This document shows positions 25,493-33,712 of a stretch of 64,000 nt of DNA, in pieces. Every line of letters starts with the position of its first letter. Positions within the stretch are counted from its first letter, which is position 1. The notes under the pieces are model-generated. The model made no database searches and was not told where the DNA came from. It was given only the letters and a program-made list of their open reading frames with translations. This DNA is from Streptomyces spinoverrucosus (GTDB lineage: Bacteria; Actinomycetota; Actinomycetes; Streptomycetales; Streptomycetaceae), in assembly GCF_006539505.1 (NCBI RefSeq), contig NZ_BJND01000022.1:1-64000 (forward strand). Direction: 5' to 3'. The translations under genes were made by a program, and so were the position numbers.

Positions 25493-26992
25493 ATGTCCGT
25501 GCACGACGCTCCTCTGGTCCGTATCCGCGGCCTCGTCAAGCGGTTCGGCGGGACTCTCGCGCTGGTCGGCGTCGACCTCGACGTCCACGCCGGTAGTGTC
25601 CTCGCCCTCCTCGGTCCCAACGGAGCCGGAAAGTCCACTCTCATCAAGGTGCTCGCCGGCGTCCACCACGCCGAGGCGGGGCGGATCACGGTGGACGGGC
25701 ACCCGCTCGGAAGTCATGCCGCGTCCCGCAGCATGTCCTTCATCCACCAGGACCTCGGCCTCGTGGAGTGGATGACGGTCGCCGAGAACATGGCCTTGAG
25801 CACCGGGTATCCGCGCCGTGCCGGACTGATCTCCTGGCGCCGGACCCGGGAGCGCTGCATCGAGGCCCTGCGCATCGTCGCCGCGGATCTCGACCCCGAC
25901 GTGCCGATCGCCCGGCTCGCCCCGGCCGAGCGTTCGCTGGTCGCCATCGCCCGGGCCCTGGCGGCGCGGGCCAAGTTCATCGTCCTCGACGAACCGACCG
26001 CCCGGCTGCCCGCCGCGGACTGTGCCCGGCTCTTCCGCGTCCTGCACTCCGTACGCGACCGGGGGCACGGCGTCCTCTACGTCACCCATCGCCTGGACGA
26101 GGTGTACGCGGTCGCCGACACCTTCGCCGTCCTGCGCGACGGTCGCCTGGTCAGCCACGGCCGGCTCGCGGACCACAGCCCGGACCGTCTGGTGCACGAC
26201 ATCGTCGGTGCGCGACTGACCGAACGCCGCCCTGCCCCGGTCCCCGCAGGCGGCCCGGCCGTTCTGACCCTGGACGGCGTACGGACCGCCGGCGCGGGAC
26301 CGGTCAGCCTGGAACTCGGGGCCGGGGAGGTGCTGGGTCTGGTCGGCCTCACCGGTGCGGGGCACGTGGATCTGGGCCGTGCCCTCGCCGGCTCCGGGCC
26401 CGTACTCGGCGGGCGGGTGCTCCTCGGTGGCCGGCCGTACCGTCCCCGCACGGTCGCCGACGCCGTCGGTCTCGGTGTCGGATTCGTGTCCGGCGACAGA
26501 CAGCGGGAGGGCTGCGCAACCGGGCTCACCGTACGGGAGAACCTCCTGCCCAACCCCCGCGCGGGAGGCCTGCCGGCACTGCGCTGGATCAGTCCCCGTC
26601 GGGAACGCGACGTGGCCGCCGGCGTGATCGAACAGATCTCGGTGCATCCTCGCGACAGCGAGGCCGCCATCGCCGCCCTGTCCGGCGGAAACCAGCAGAA
26701 GGTCATGATCGGCCGGTGGCTGCGGGTGAGCCCGCGCCTGCTGATCCTCGAGGAACCGACCGCGAGCGTGGACATCGGGGCCAAGGCCACGATTTACCGC
26801 CTGCTCGACGACGCGCTGGCCGCGGGCCTCGCCGTCCTGCTCGTCTCCACCGACTTCGAGGAGGTCGTGGGCGTGTGCCGCCGTGCCCTGGTCTTCGTCC
26901 ATGGGTCCGTGGTGGCCGAGTTGAGCGGTCCGGCCCTGACCGTCGCCGGGCTCACCCGTGCGGCTTCGGCCGCGCCCCCGCCGGAACGGTGA
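25493..26992 (+). CDS. sugar ABC transporter ATPase (RbsA/MglA type)
   Basis: This protein of about 499 residues carries two fused nucleotide-binding domains, as in ribose and galactose importers. The first has GPNGAGKST and FIHQDLGLVEWM; its signature is degraded to LAPAERSLVAIARAL. The second has a degenerate Walker A (GLTGAGHVDLGRAL) but an intact signature, LSGGNQQKVMIGRWL. This asymmetry is normal for RbsA. ATG 25493 abuts the conserved part; GTG 25454 would add 13 residues, and neither has a good ribosome binding site. It is followed 6 bases later by the permease gene, then a lipoprotein binding protein. Confidence 0.92.
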   Translation: MSVHDAPLVRIRGLVKRFGGTLALVGVDLDVHAGSVLALLGPNGAGKSTLIKVLAGVHHAEAGRITVDGHPLGSHAASRSMSFIHQDLGLVEWMTVAENMALSTGYPRRAGLISWRRTRERCIEALRIVAADLDPDVPIARLAPAERSLVAIARALAARAKFIVLDEPTARLPAADCARLFRVLHSVRDRGHGVLYVTHRLDEVYAVADTFAVLRDGRLVSHGRLADHSPDRLVHDIVGARLTERRPAPVPAGGPAVLTLDGVRTAGAGPVSLELGAGEVLGLVGLTGAGHVDLGRALAGSGPVLGGRVLLGGRPYRPRTVADAVGLGVGFVSGDRQREGCATGLTVRENLLPNPRAGGLPALRWISPRRERDVAAGVIEQISVHPRDSEAAIAALSGGNQQKVMIGRWLRVSPRLLILEEPTASVDIGAKATIYRLLDDALAAGLAVLLVSTDFEEVVGVCRRALVFVHGSVVAELSGPALTVAGLTRAASAAPPPER

Positions 26993-26998
26993 CCAGCC

Positions 26999-28138
26999 AT
27001 GACCGCCCCACCTCCCCCACCCCCGCCCCGGCCGCGACCGCACCGACCGAGCCTGCCGGCCCGACTCGGAAGGCCGGAGCGACGACGCGGACCGGGCGGA
27101 CAGCTCGTCGGTGCCTACGGCCTGTTGGCCCTCACCGCTCTGCTCTTCCTGGTCTTCTCCCTCGTCCTGCCGCACACCTTCCCCACCCGGGACACCGTCG
27201 ACTCGATCCTGTCCAACCAGTCGGTCCCCGCCGTTCTCGCGCTCGCCGCCATGGTGCCCATCGTGACCGGGGCGTTCGACCTGTCCATCGGCTACGGCCT
27301 CGGTCTGGCGCACGTCATGGTGATGCAGCTCGTCGTCAACGAGGGGTGGCCATGGCCGCTCGCCTGTCTGGCGGTGGTCGTGGGAGGGGCGATCCTCGGC
27401 GTCCTCAACGGTGTCATCGTCGAGTTCGGCCGCATCGACTCCTTCATCGGCACGCTCGGGGTCGGCAGCATGCTGTACGCCGTGACCGGCTGGATCACCG
27501 ACGGCGGCCGCATCGTCCCCGGCCCGCAGGGCCTGCCGGCCGCCTTCACCGACATCTACGACTCCACGTTCCTCGGCCTCCCCGTCCCGGCGTTCTACGC
27601 TCTCGCCCTCGCGGTCGTCCTCTGGCTGGTGCTGGAGCGGCTGCCGCTCGGCCGGTACCTCTACGTCATCGGCTCGAACCCCCGTGCCGCCGACCTCGTA
27701 GGGATCCCGACGCGCAGGTACACCGTCTACGCGTTCGCCGCCTCGGGGCTGATCGTCGGCTTCGCCGGAGTGCTGCTCGCGGCCCAGCAGCAGATCGGCA
27801 ATCCGAGCGTCGGCCTCGACTACCTGCTGCCTGCCTTCGCCGGTGCCCTCCTCGGCGCCACCGCGATCAAACCGGGCCGCCCCAACGCCCTGGGCACACT
27901 CGTCGCCGTCGCCGTCCTCGCCGTCGGTCTCACCGGAATCGGCCAGCTGGGCGCCGACTTCTGGACGGTCCCGCTGTTCTACGGCGGGACCTTGCTCCTG
28001 GCCGTCGGCCTGGCCGGCTACTCCACCCGCCGCCGGCTGCGCACCGGCGCCGTCGCGGCCCGCGACTCACCCGCCGTGACGCCGCAGCCCCCGTCCTCCC
28101 CGACGCAGGACGGCGGCCCGCCGGACACCGCTCCGTGA
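26999..28138 (+). CDS. sugar ABC transporter permease (RbsC type)
   Basis: This 379-residue permease has a proline-rich cytoplasmic N-terminus and about eight to ten membrane helices. The family motifs GAFDLSIGYGLGLAHV and GRYLYVIGSNPRAADLVGIPTRRYTVYAFAASG are clear; the second contains the coupling-helix segment that contacts the ATPase. It lies between the RbsA-like ATPase gene (6-base gap) and the substrate-binding lipoprotein gene. The C-terminal tail is polar and proline-rich. Together they form a complete three-component importer, with only one permease gene, which would act as a dimer. Confidence 0.93.
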   Translation: MTAPPPPPPPRPRPHRPSLPARLGRPERRRGPGGQLVGAYGLLALTALLFLVFSLVLPHTFPTRDTVDSILSNQSVPAVLALAAMVPIVTGAFDLSIGYGLGLAHVMVMQLVVNEGWPWPLACLAVVVGGAILGVLNGVIVEFGRIDSFIGTLGVGSMLYAVTGWITDGGRIVPGPQGLPAAFTDIYDSTFLGLPVPAFYALALAVVLWLVLERLPLGRYLYVIGSNPRAADLVGIPTRRYTVYAFAASGLIVGFAGVLLAAQQQIGNPSVGLDYLLPAFAGALLGATAIKPGRPNALGTLVAVAVLAVGLTGIGQLGADFWTVPLFYGGTLLLAVGLAGYSTRRRLRTGAVAARDSPAVTPQPPSSPTQDGGPPDTAP

Positions 28139-28206
28139 CCCATGCCACGCGCACCCCCTCTGTGCCCCGCCTCGTCTTCCTGCTCACCCCTCCCCGAGGA
28201 GCTCCC

Positions 28207-29376
28207 GTGCACGGCAACCGCAAGGCCGCCGCCCCCGGCGCCCTCAAGGCCCGATGCGCCGCCACCGCCCTGCTGGCCGCGGCAACGGTCCTGACCGGCT
28301 GCGAACGCGGCTCGTCGAGCGGCCCCGGCGACACCTCCGCCACGGGCCCGAGCGGCTGCCCCACTGCCCAGGCCAGGGCCCAGGCAGCCGTCAGAGAGGC
28401 GGAGCAGACCGGCCTCCCCTGGAACGGACCGACCACCGGCCCCGCGGCAACGTCCGGCAAGACCATCGTCTACGTCGCCCAGACCATGACCAACCCCGGA
28501 GTCGCGGGCGCGGCCGACGGCGTACGGGAAGCGGCTCGGGTCATCGGCTGGAACGTCCGGGTGATCGACGGGGGCGGAACCCCAGCAGGCATTCAGGCGG
28601 CGATGAGCGAGGCCGTGGCGCTCAGGCCCTCGGGAATCGTCATCGGCGGCTTCGACCCCAACTCGACCTCGCGCCAGGTCGCACGGGCCAACTCGGCCCG
28701 CATCCCGCTCATCGGCTGGCACGCGGTCGCCTCCCCCGGCCCCAGCAAGCAGCCCAGGCTCTTCACCAACGTCACCACCCGGGTCGAGGACGTGGCCGCC
28801 ATCAGCGCACAGTGGATCATCACGCACTCCGACGGCCATGCCGGGGTCGTCCTCATCACGGACGACTCGATCCCCTTCGCCAGGGACAAGGCCGAGCTGA
28901 TCAGGAAGGAACTCGCCACGTGCTCGGGTGTGAGGCTGCTGGCGCACGAGAACATCCCGATCCCGGACGCGAGCAGCCGCACCCCCCGGGAGATCTCCTC
29001 GCTGCTGGCCCGCTTCCAGAGCCGGTGGACGCACTCGGTCGCCATCAACGACCTGTACTTCGGCGATGCCGCCCCCGCCTTCCGCGCGGCCGGCAAGCCG
29101 GGTTCGGGGCCGCCCTTCAACATCGGCGCCGGTGACGGCTCCCCGTCCGCCTTCCAGCGCATCAACAGCAGGCAGTACCAGGCCGCCACCGTGCCCGAGC
29201 CGCTGTCCCTGCAGGGCTGGCAGATCGTCGACGAGTTCAACCGCGCCTTCTCCGGCCGGCCGGCCAGCGGATATGTCGCCCCCGTCCACATCACCACGGC
29301 GGACAACAGCGACGGCGCCACGACCTGGAACCCACCGGGCTATCAGGAGACGTATCGCAAGATCTGGGGCAAGTGA
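28207..29376 (+). CDS. sugar ABC transporter substrate-binding lipoprotein
   Basis: This 389-residue protein starts at GTG 28207, preceded by GAGGAG. It has a lipoprotein signal with lipobox LTGC and then a type-1 periplasmic-binding fold (TIVYVAQTMTNPGVAGAADGVREAARVIGW and the domain-II segment around HAGVVLITDDSIPFARDK). Such proteins capture a sugar or related ligand outside the membrane and deliver it to the RbsC-like permease. Several aromatic and acidic residues could line a pocket, but the ligand cannot be named. It ends the transporter operon next to the sensor phosphatase. Confidence 0.92.
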   Translation: MHGNRKAAAPGALKARCAATALLAAATVLTGCERGSSSGPGDTSATGPSGCPTAQARAQAAVREAEQTGLPWNGPTTGPAATSGKTIVYVAQTMTNPGVAGAADGVREAARVIGWNVRVIDGGGTPAGIQAAMSEAVALRPSGIVIGGFDPNSTSRQVARANSARIPLIGWHAVASPGPSKQPRLFTNVTTRVEDVAAISAQWIITHSDGHAGVVLITDDSIPFARDKAELIRKELATCSGVRLLAHENIPIPDASSRTPREISSLLARFQSRWTHSVAINDLYFGDAAPAFRAAGKPGSGPPFNIGAGDGSPSAFQRINSRQYQAATVPEPLSLQGWQIVDEFNRAFSGRPASGYVAPVHITTADNSDGATTWNPPGYQETYRKIWGK

Positions 29377-29480
29377 TCCGGAAGATGTGACAGCGGCGTC
29401 GGGAACCGCCCGCTCCTGGCGCGATTCCACTTTGCGGAAACCATTCGCCAGGCAGGTCACCGCTCTGTTTTGCTCACCCC

Positions 29481-29909
29481 ATGAGCGATCTTCACATCCG
29501 CAGCGCCACTCTCTCCGACGTCGACAGCGTGCTGCGGTTCTGGCGCGAAGCCGCGGAAGGAACGAGCATCAGCGACGACCGCGACGGAGTGGCCCGACTC
29601 GTCAGGACGGACCCCGAAGCACTGCTCCTCGCCGAGCGCGAGGGCCTCCTCGCGGGAACCGTCATAGCCGGCTTCGACGGCTGGCGTTGCCACCTGTACC
29701 GACTCGCAGTGCATCCGGAGCACCGCCGCCAGGGCATCGGCGGCGCCCTGCTGGCCGCCGCGGAGGAGCGTTTCGTAGGACTCGGCGGGCGCCGTGGGGA
29801 CGCGATGGTGCTGACCCGGAACGAAACCGCGCAGCACGCGTGGCGTGCGGCGGGGTACTCGCCGGAGGAACAATGGCGGCGCTGGGTGAAGCCGCTGACC
29901 GAATCCTGA
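29481..29909 (+). CDS. GNAT family N-acetyltransferase
   Basis: This 142-residue GNAT protein has the acetyl-CoA-binding segment LYRLAVHPEHRRQGIGGALLAAAEERF, where RRQGIG is the pyrophosphate loop, and the C-terminal block NETAQHAWRAAGYSPEEQWRRW. Length and motifs are typical of small-molecule or protein acetyltransferases. It stands alone between the sugar transporter operon and the CNNM-type genes, with a hairpin after it. The acceptor substrate is unknown. Confidence 0.9.
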   Translation: MSDLHIRSATLSDVDSVLRFWREAAEGTSISDDRDGVARLVRTDPEALLLAEREGLLAGTVIAGFDGWRCHLYRLAVHPEHRRQGIGGALLAAAEERFVGLGGRRGDAMVLTRNETAQHAWRAAGYSPEEQWRRWVKPLTES

Positions 29910-29931
29910 CGTCCTTTGCCGATCCTTTACC

Positions 29932-29957
29932 CTGGGAGGGCCACTCGGTCCTCCCAG
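29932..29957 (+). terminator. hairpin after the GNAT gene
   Basis: An 8-bp perfect stem (CTGGGAGG/CCTCCCAG) with a 10-base loop lies 23 bases after the GNAT stop. It probably separates that gene from the next. No T-run follows. Confidence 0.55.
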
Positions 29958-30071
29958 AACCCGACCCATCCTCAGTGAAAGGTGTGAGCGTCCGCCCATG
30001 GGCGAGCCTCCCAGTACCGGACATCGCGCGAGCCTCCCCGCCCTGCCGGACCATGGTACGGGGGTGACCCG

Positions 30072-31400
30072 ATGACCGAAGTACTGCTCCTGCTGGTGGC
30101 GGTCCTGCTGTCGCTCGCCTGTGGCGCCTTCGTCGCGGCCGAGTTCTCGCTGACCACGGTCGAGCGCAGCGAACTGGAACGCGCCGTCGAACGCGGCGAG
30201 CGCGGCGCCTCCGGCGCCCTGAAGGCCGTACGCAATCTCACCTTCCAGCTCTCCGGGGCGCAGCTCGGTATCACCGTCACCAACCTGGTCGTCGGCATGC
30301 TCGCCGAGCCGTCCATCGCGCGACTGATCGCGGGTCCGCTGCGCGGTATCGGCATCTCCCGGACCACGGCGTCCTCTATCGCGCTGGTGCTGGGTACGGC
30401 CCTGTCGACGGTGTTCCTGATGGTGGTGGGCGAGCTGGTGCCCAAGAACTGGGCGATCTCCTCGCCGCTGGCCGTGGCCAGGCGGGTGGGCAACGCGCAG
30501 CGCTGGTTCAGCGCGATCTTCCGGCCGTTCATCACCCACCTCAACAACACGGCGAACCGCCTGGTGCGCCGCTTCGGCCTCGAGCCCGCCGAGGAGCTGG
30601 CCTCCGCGCGCGGGCCGCAGGAACTGGCCGCACTCGCCCGGCACTCCGCCCGGGAGGGCGCCCTGGAGCCGGACACCGCCGAGCTGTTCGTCCGCACCCT
30701 GAACCTCGCGGACCTCACCGCGGAGAACGTGATGACGCCGCGCGTGCAGGTCGTCGCCCTCGACGCGCAGGCGACCTGCGAGGACGTGGCGAACGCGACC
30801 CGGGCGACGGGCCTGTCCCGGTTCCCGGTCTACCGCGGCAGCCTCGACTCGGTCGTGGGCACCGCCCACATCAAGGACATCCTGACCGTGCCCGCCGAGC
30901 GCCGGCCCCGAGTGCCGGTCGCCGACATGATGCGCGAACCGCTGCTTGTCCCCGAGTCGCTGACCGTGGACCGGCTCCTCGACCGGCTGTCCGGCAAGCG
31001 CACGATGGCCGTGGTCATCGACGAGTACGGCGGTACGGCGGGCGTGGCCACCCTGGAGGACATCGTCGAGGAGGTCGTCGGCGAGGTGCGCGACGAGCAC
31101 GACCCGCACGAGACACCCGACCTCGCCCCGGTCGGCGCCGACGAGGACGGCCACGCCCTGTACTCGGCGGACGGCGCCGCCCGCATCGACCAGCTCGCAC
31201 GCGTCGGCCTGCGGCCGCCGGAGGGGCCGTACGAAACGCTGGCTGGTTTCGTTGCCGCTGAGCTCGGCCGCATTCCGATAGTCGGCGACACCGTGCAGGT
31301 CGCCGGCTGGCGGCTCGAAGTACTGGACGCCTCCGGGCGCCGGGCGGCACGCGTTCTGCTGCACGCGCCCCTGGACGACGAGAAGGAGGCGCAGGCATGA
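30072..31400 (+). CDS. CNNM/CorC-type (hemolysin family) membrane protein
   Basis: This 442-residue protein has an N-terminal DUF21/CNNM membrane domain of about four helices (including GAFVAAEFSLTTVERSELE and VVGELVPKNWAI), a paired CBS module (VMTPRVQVVALDA and onward, VIDEYGGTAGVATLEDIVEEVVGE) and a C-terminal CorC/HlyC transporter-associated domain. Proteins of this type have been linked to magnesium or cobalt handling. The next gene encodes a shorter paralogue and overlaps by 4 bases (ATGA), so the pair is co-translated and may form a heteromer. Confidence 0.93.
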   Translation: MTEVLLLLVAVLLSLACGAFVAAEFSLTTVERSELERAVERGERGASGALKAVRNLTFQLSGAQLGITVTNLVVGMLAEPSIARLIAGPLRGIGISRTTASSIALVLGTALSTVFLMVVGELVPKNWAISSPLAVARRVGNAQRWFSAIFRPFITHLNNTANRLVRRFGLEPAEELASARGPQELAALARHSAREGALEPDTAELFVRTLNLADLTAENVMTPRVQVVALDAQATCEDVANATRATGLSRFPVYRGSLDSVVGTAHIKDILTVPAERRPRVPVADMMREPLLVPESLTVDRLLDRLSGKRTMAVVIDEYGGTAGVATLEDIVEEVVGEVRDEHDPHETPDLAPVGADEDGHALYSADGAARIDQLARVGLRPPEGPYETLAGFVAAELGRIPIVGDTVQVAGWRLEVLDASGRRAARVLLHAPLDDEKEAQA

Positions 31401-32410
31401 CGGCCGTACAGCTGCTGATCGGTCTGGCGACGCTGGTCGTGAACGCCTTCTTCGTGGGCGCCGAGTTCGCGCTGATCTCCGTGCGCCGCTCCCAGATCGA
31501 GCCGTACGCCGAGCGGGGCGACCGGCGCGCGAAGAGCGTGCTGTGGGGACTGGAGCACGTGTCCGCGCTGATGGCCGCCGCGCAGCTCGGCATCACCCTG
31601 AGCACCCTGGTGCTCGGTGTGGTCGCGGAACCGGCGATCGCGCATCTGCTGGAGCCGGCGTTCCACGCGATGGGCGTGCCGACCGGTGCGGGGCACGCTG
31701 TGTCCTTCGTGATCGCGCTGGCCCTGGCGACGTACCTGCACATGCTGCTGGGCGAGATGCTGCCGAAGAACATCGCGCTCGCCGAGCCGGTACGCAGCGC
31801 GCTGCTGCTCGGGCCGCCGCTGGTCGCCCTCTCCCGGGCGCTGCGGCCGGTGATCTTCACGATCAACGCGTTCGCCAACGGGCTGCTGAAGCTGCTGCGG
31901 ATCGAGACCAAGGACGCGGTCACGGCGAGCTTCTCGGACGCCGAGCTGGCCCGGATGGTCCAGGACTCCGGCGCCGCCGGGCTGATCGACGACCGTGCGC
32001 AGGAGCGGCTGCACGACGCCCTCGAACTGGGCCACCGGCCCGTGCGGGATGTCGTACTCCCGCTGGAGCGTGTCATGTATGCGCGCGTGGGTGTCACTCC
32101 GGAGGGGCTGGAGGCGCTGTCGGCGCAGTCCGGGTTCTCCCGCTTCCCCGTCGTGGACGAGGGGCGCCGGATCGTCGGCTATCTGCATGTGAAGGATGCG
32201 CTGGACGCCATGCCGCGGGACCTGCCGTTCCGGCTGCGCGACATGCGGCCCATCGCGCGCGTGCGGGAGACCACGCCGCTGGACGACGTCCTCACCGCGA
32301 TGCGGGGCAGCCGTACGCACCTGGCGGCCGTGCTGGGCTCGGACGGGCGGCTGGCGGGGCTGGTGACCATGGAGGACGTGCTGCGGGAGTTGTTCGGGCA
32401 GTGGGCGTGA
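31397..32410 (+). CDS. CNNM/CorC-type protein lacking the C-terminal domain
   Basis: This 337-residue paralogue of the preceding gene keeps the DUF21 membrane domain (NAFFVGAEFALISVRRSQIE, LLGEMLPKNIALAEP) and the CBS pair (ending VTMEDVLRELFGQWA), but stops where the transporter-associated domain would begin. The pairing of a long and a short member is common in actinobacteria. The ATGA overlap with the upstream gene indicates coupled translation. The CBS module may sense adenine nucleotides, as in relatives. The transported ion, if any, is uncertain. Confidence 0.92.
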   Translation: MTAVQLLIGLATLVVNAFFVGAEFALISVRRSQIEPYAERGDRRAKSVLWGLEHVSALMAAAQLGITLSTLVLGVVAEPAIAHLLEPAFHAMGVPTGAGHAVSFVIALALATYLHMLLGEMLPKNIALAEPVRSALLLGPPLVALSRALRPVIFTINAFANGLLKLLRIETKDAVTASFSDAELARMVQDSGAAGLIDDRAQERLHDALELGHRPVRDVVLPLERVMYARVGVTPEGLEALSAQSGFSRFPVVDEGRRIVGYLHVKDALDAMPRDLPFRLRDMRPIARVRETTPLDDVLTAMRGSRTHLAAVLGSDGRLAGLVTMEDVLRELFGQWA

Positions 32411-32477
32411 GGCCAGGCAGGTGCCGGGAGGGTGACCGACCGGCGGGTATGCGCCTCGGGATACCATCTCTGACGCC

Positions 32478-33281
32478 ATGCAGACGAACGCCTCTCCCAC
32501 GTACACCAGCCTGGTCGCGGTCGGCGACTCCTTCACCGAGGGCATGTCGGACCTCCTGCCCGACGGCACCTACCGGGGCTGGGCCGACCTCCTCGCGGCG
32601 CGGATGGCCGCCCGCACGCCCGGCTTCTGCTACGCCAACCTCGCGGTGCGCGGCAAGTTGATCGGGCAGATCGTCGACGAGCAGGTGGACGTGGCGGCCG
32701 CCATGGGCGCCGATGTGATCACGCTCGTCGGCGGGCTCAACGACACCCTGCGGCCCAAGTGCGACATGGGCCGGGTGCGCGCCCTGCTGGAGGAGGCCGT
32801 GGAGCGGCTGGCCCCGGCCTGCAAGCAGCTGGTTCTGATGCGCAGCCCGGGACGGCAGGGCCCGGTGCTGGAGCGGTTCCGGCCGCGCATGGAGGAGCTG
32901 TTCACCTGCGTCGACGAGCTGGCCGCGCGGCACGGTGCGGTGGTGGTCGACCTGTACGGCGCGGCGTCCTTGAGTGACCCGCGCCTGTGGGACGTGGACC
33001 GGCTGCACCTGACGGCCGACGGGCATCGCCGGATCGCGGAGGCGGTGTGGCAGGCGCTCGGGTACGAGCCCGAGGACCCCGACTGGCGGGTGCCGATGCC
33101 GGCCACGCTGCCGCCGGGGTGGGTGACGCGGCGGGTCGCGGATGTCCGGTTCGCCCGGCAGCATCTCCTCCCATGGATAGGACGACGGCTCACGGGCCGC
33201 TCCTCCGGGGACGGCCGCCCGCCGAAGCGGCCCGAGCTGCTGCCGTACCCGGAGCTGCTGCCGTACGAGGATCCGGCGTAG
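32478..33281 (+). CDS. SGNH/GDSL-type hydrolase
   Basis: This 267-residue protein has the SGNH blocks in order: VAVGDSFTEGMSD (nucleophile Ser), a glycine in NLAVRGKLIGQ, VGGLNDTLRP (Asn) and DRLHLTADGHRRIA (Asp and His). Members are esterases, lipases or acyl-hydrolases. No signal peptide is seen, so a cytoplasmic role is likely. The last 60 residues are basic and proline-rich and may be flexible. It is followed after 7 bases by the DUF4326 gene. The substrate is not predictable. Confidence 0.92.
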   Translation: MQTNASPTYTSLVAVGDSFTEGMSDLLPDGTYRGWADLLAARMAARTPGFCYANLAVRGKLIGQIVDEQVDVAAAMGADVITLVGGLNDTLRPKCDMGRVRALLEEAVERLAPACKQLVLMRSPGRQGPVLERFRPRMEELFTCVDELAARHGAVVVDLYGAASLSDPRLWDVDRLHLTADGHRRIAEAVWQALGYEPEDPDWRVPMPATLPPGWVTRRVADVRFARQHLLPWIGRRLTGRSSGDGRPPKRPELLPYPELLPYEDPA

Positions 33282-33288
33282 GTCCGCC

Positions 33289-33639
33289 GTGACCACGCGG
33301 GTGATCAACCTCAGGGGCCGGATCCACGACTTCGGTCCCCGGCTGGAACTCGCCCCCGCGGACGTGGTCTACGTCGGCCGTCGCTGGACGCTGGGCGGCT
33401 GGGACCTGCCCCGGCACCCGCTGTACAACCCGTTCGCCTATGACACCGCCAGGAAGAAGCGGGACGGCACCCGGGCCGAGGTGATGGCGATGTACCGGGC
33501 GTATCTGCTGGAGCGCCCGGAGCTGCTCGACCTGGTGCCGGAGCTGCGCGGGCGGACGCTGGCCTGCTGGTGTGCGCCGGAGCTGTGCCATGCGGATGTG
33601 CTGGCGGAGCTGGCCGAGTCGGCCGGGTCTGCCGTGTAG
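33289..33639 (+). CDS. DUF4326 protein
   Basis: This 116-residue protein matches the DUF4326 pattern: NLRGRIHDFGP near the start, YVGR, RHPLYNPF in the middle and the closing LACWCAPELCHADVLAEL with conserved Cys and His residues. The function of the family is unknown; the CWCxPxxCH motif could bind a metal. It begins with GTG 7 bases after the SGNH hydrolase stop, suggesting co-transcription. purB follows after 73 bases with its own probable promoter. Confidence 0.88.
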   Translation: MTTRVINLRGRIHDFGPRLELAPADVVYVGRRWTLGGWDLPRHPLYNPFAYDTARKKRDGTRAEVMAMYRAYLLERPELLDLVPELRGRTLACWCAPELCHADVLAELAESAGSAV

Positions 33640-33712
33640 CGACCGCCTTGTAGCTTCCGACGAACCCACCCGTGGCGCTGGCCTGCACAAACCGCCAGTA
33701 GAATCCGGTTAC

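Noticed and set aside
25768..28206. A 1202-residue protein upstream of the lipoprotein gene
   Set aside because: Only the end (from 28207) is real; the rest is a frame shadow of the ATPase and permease genes.
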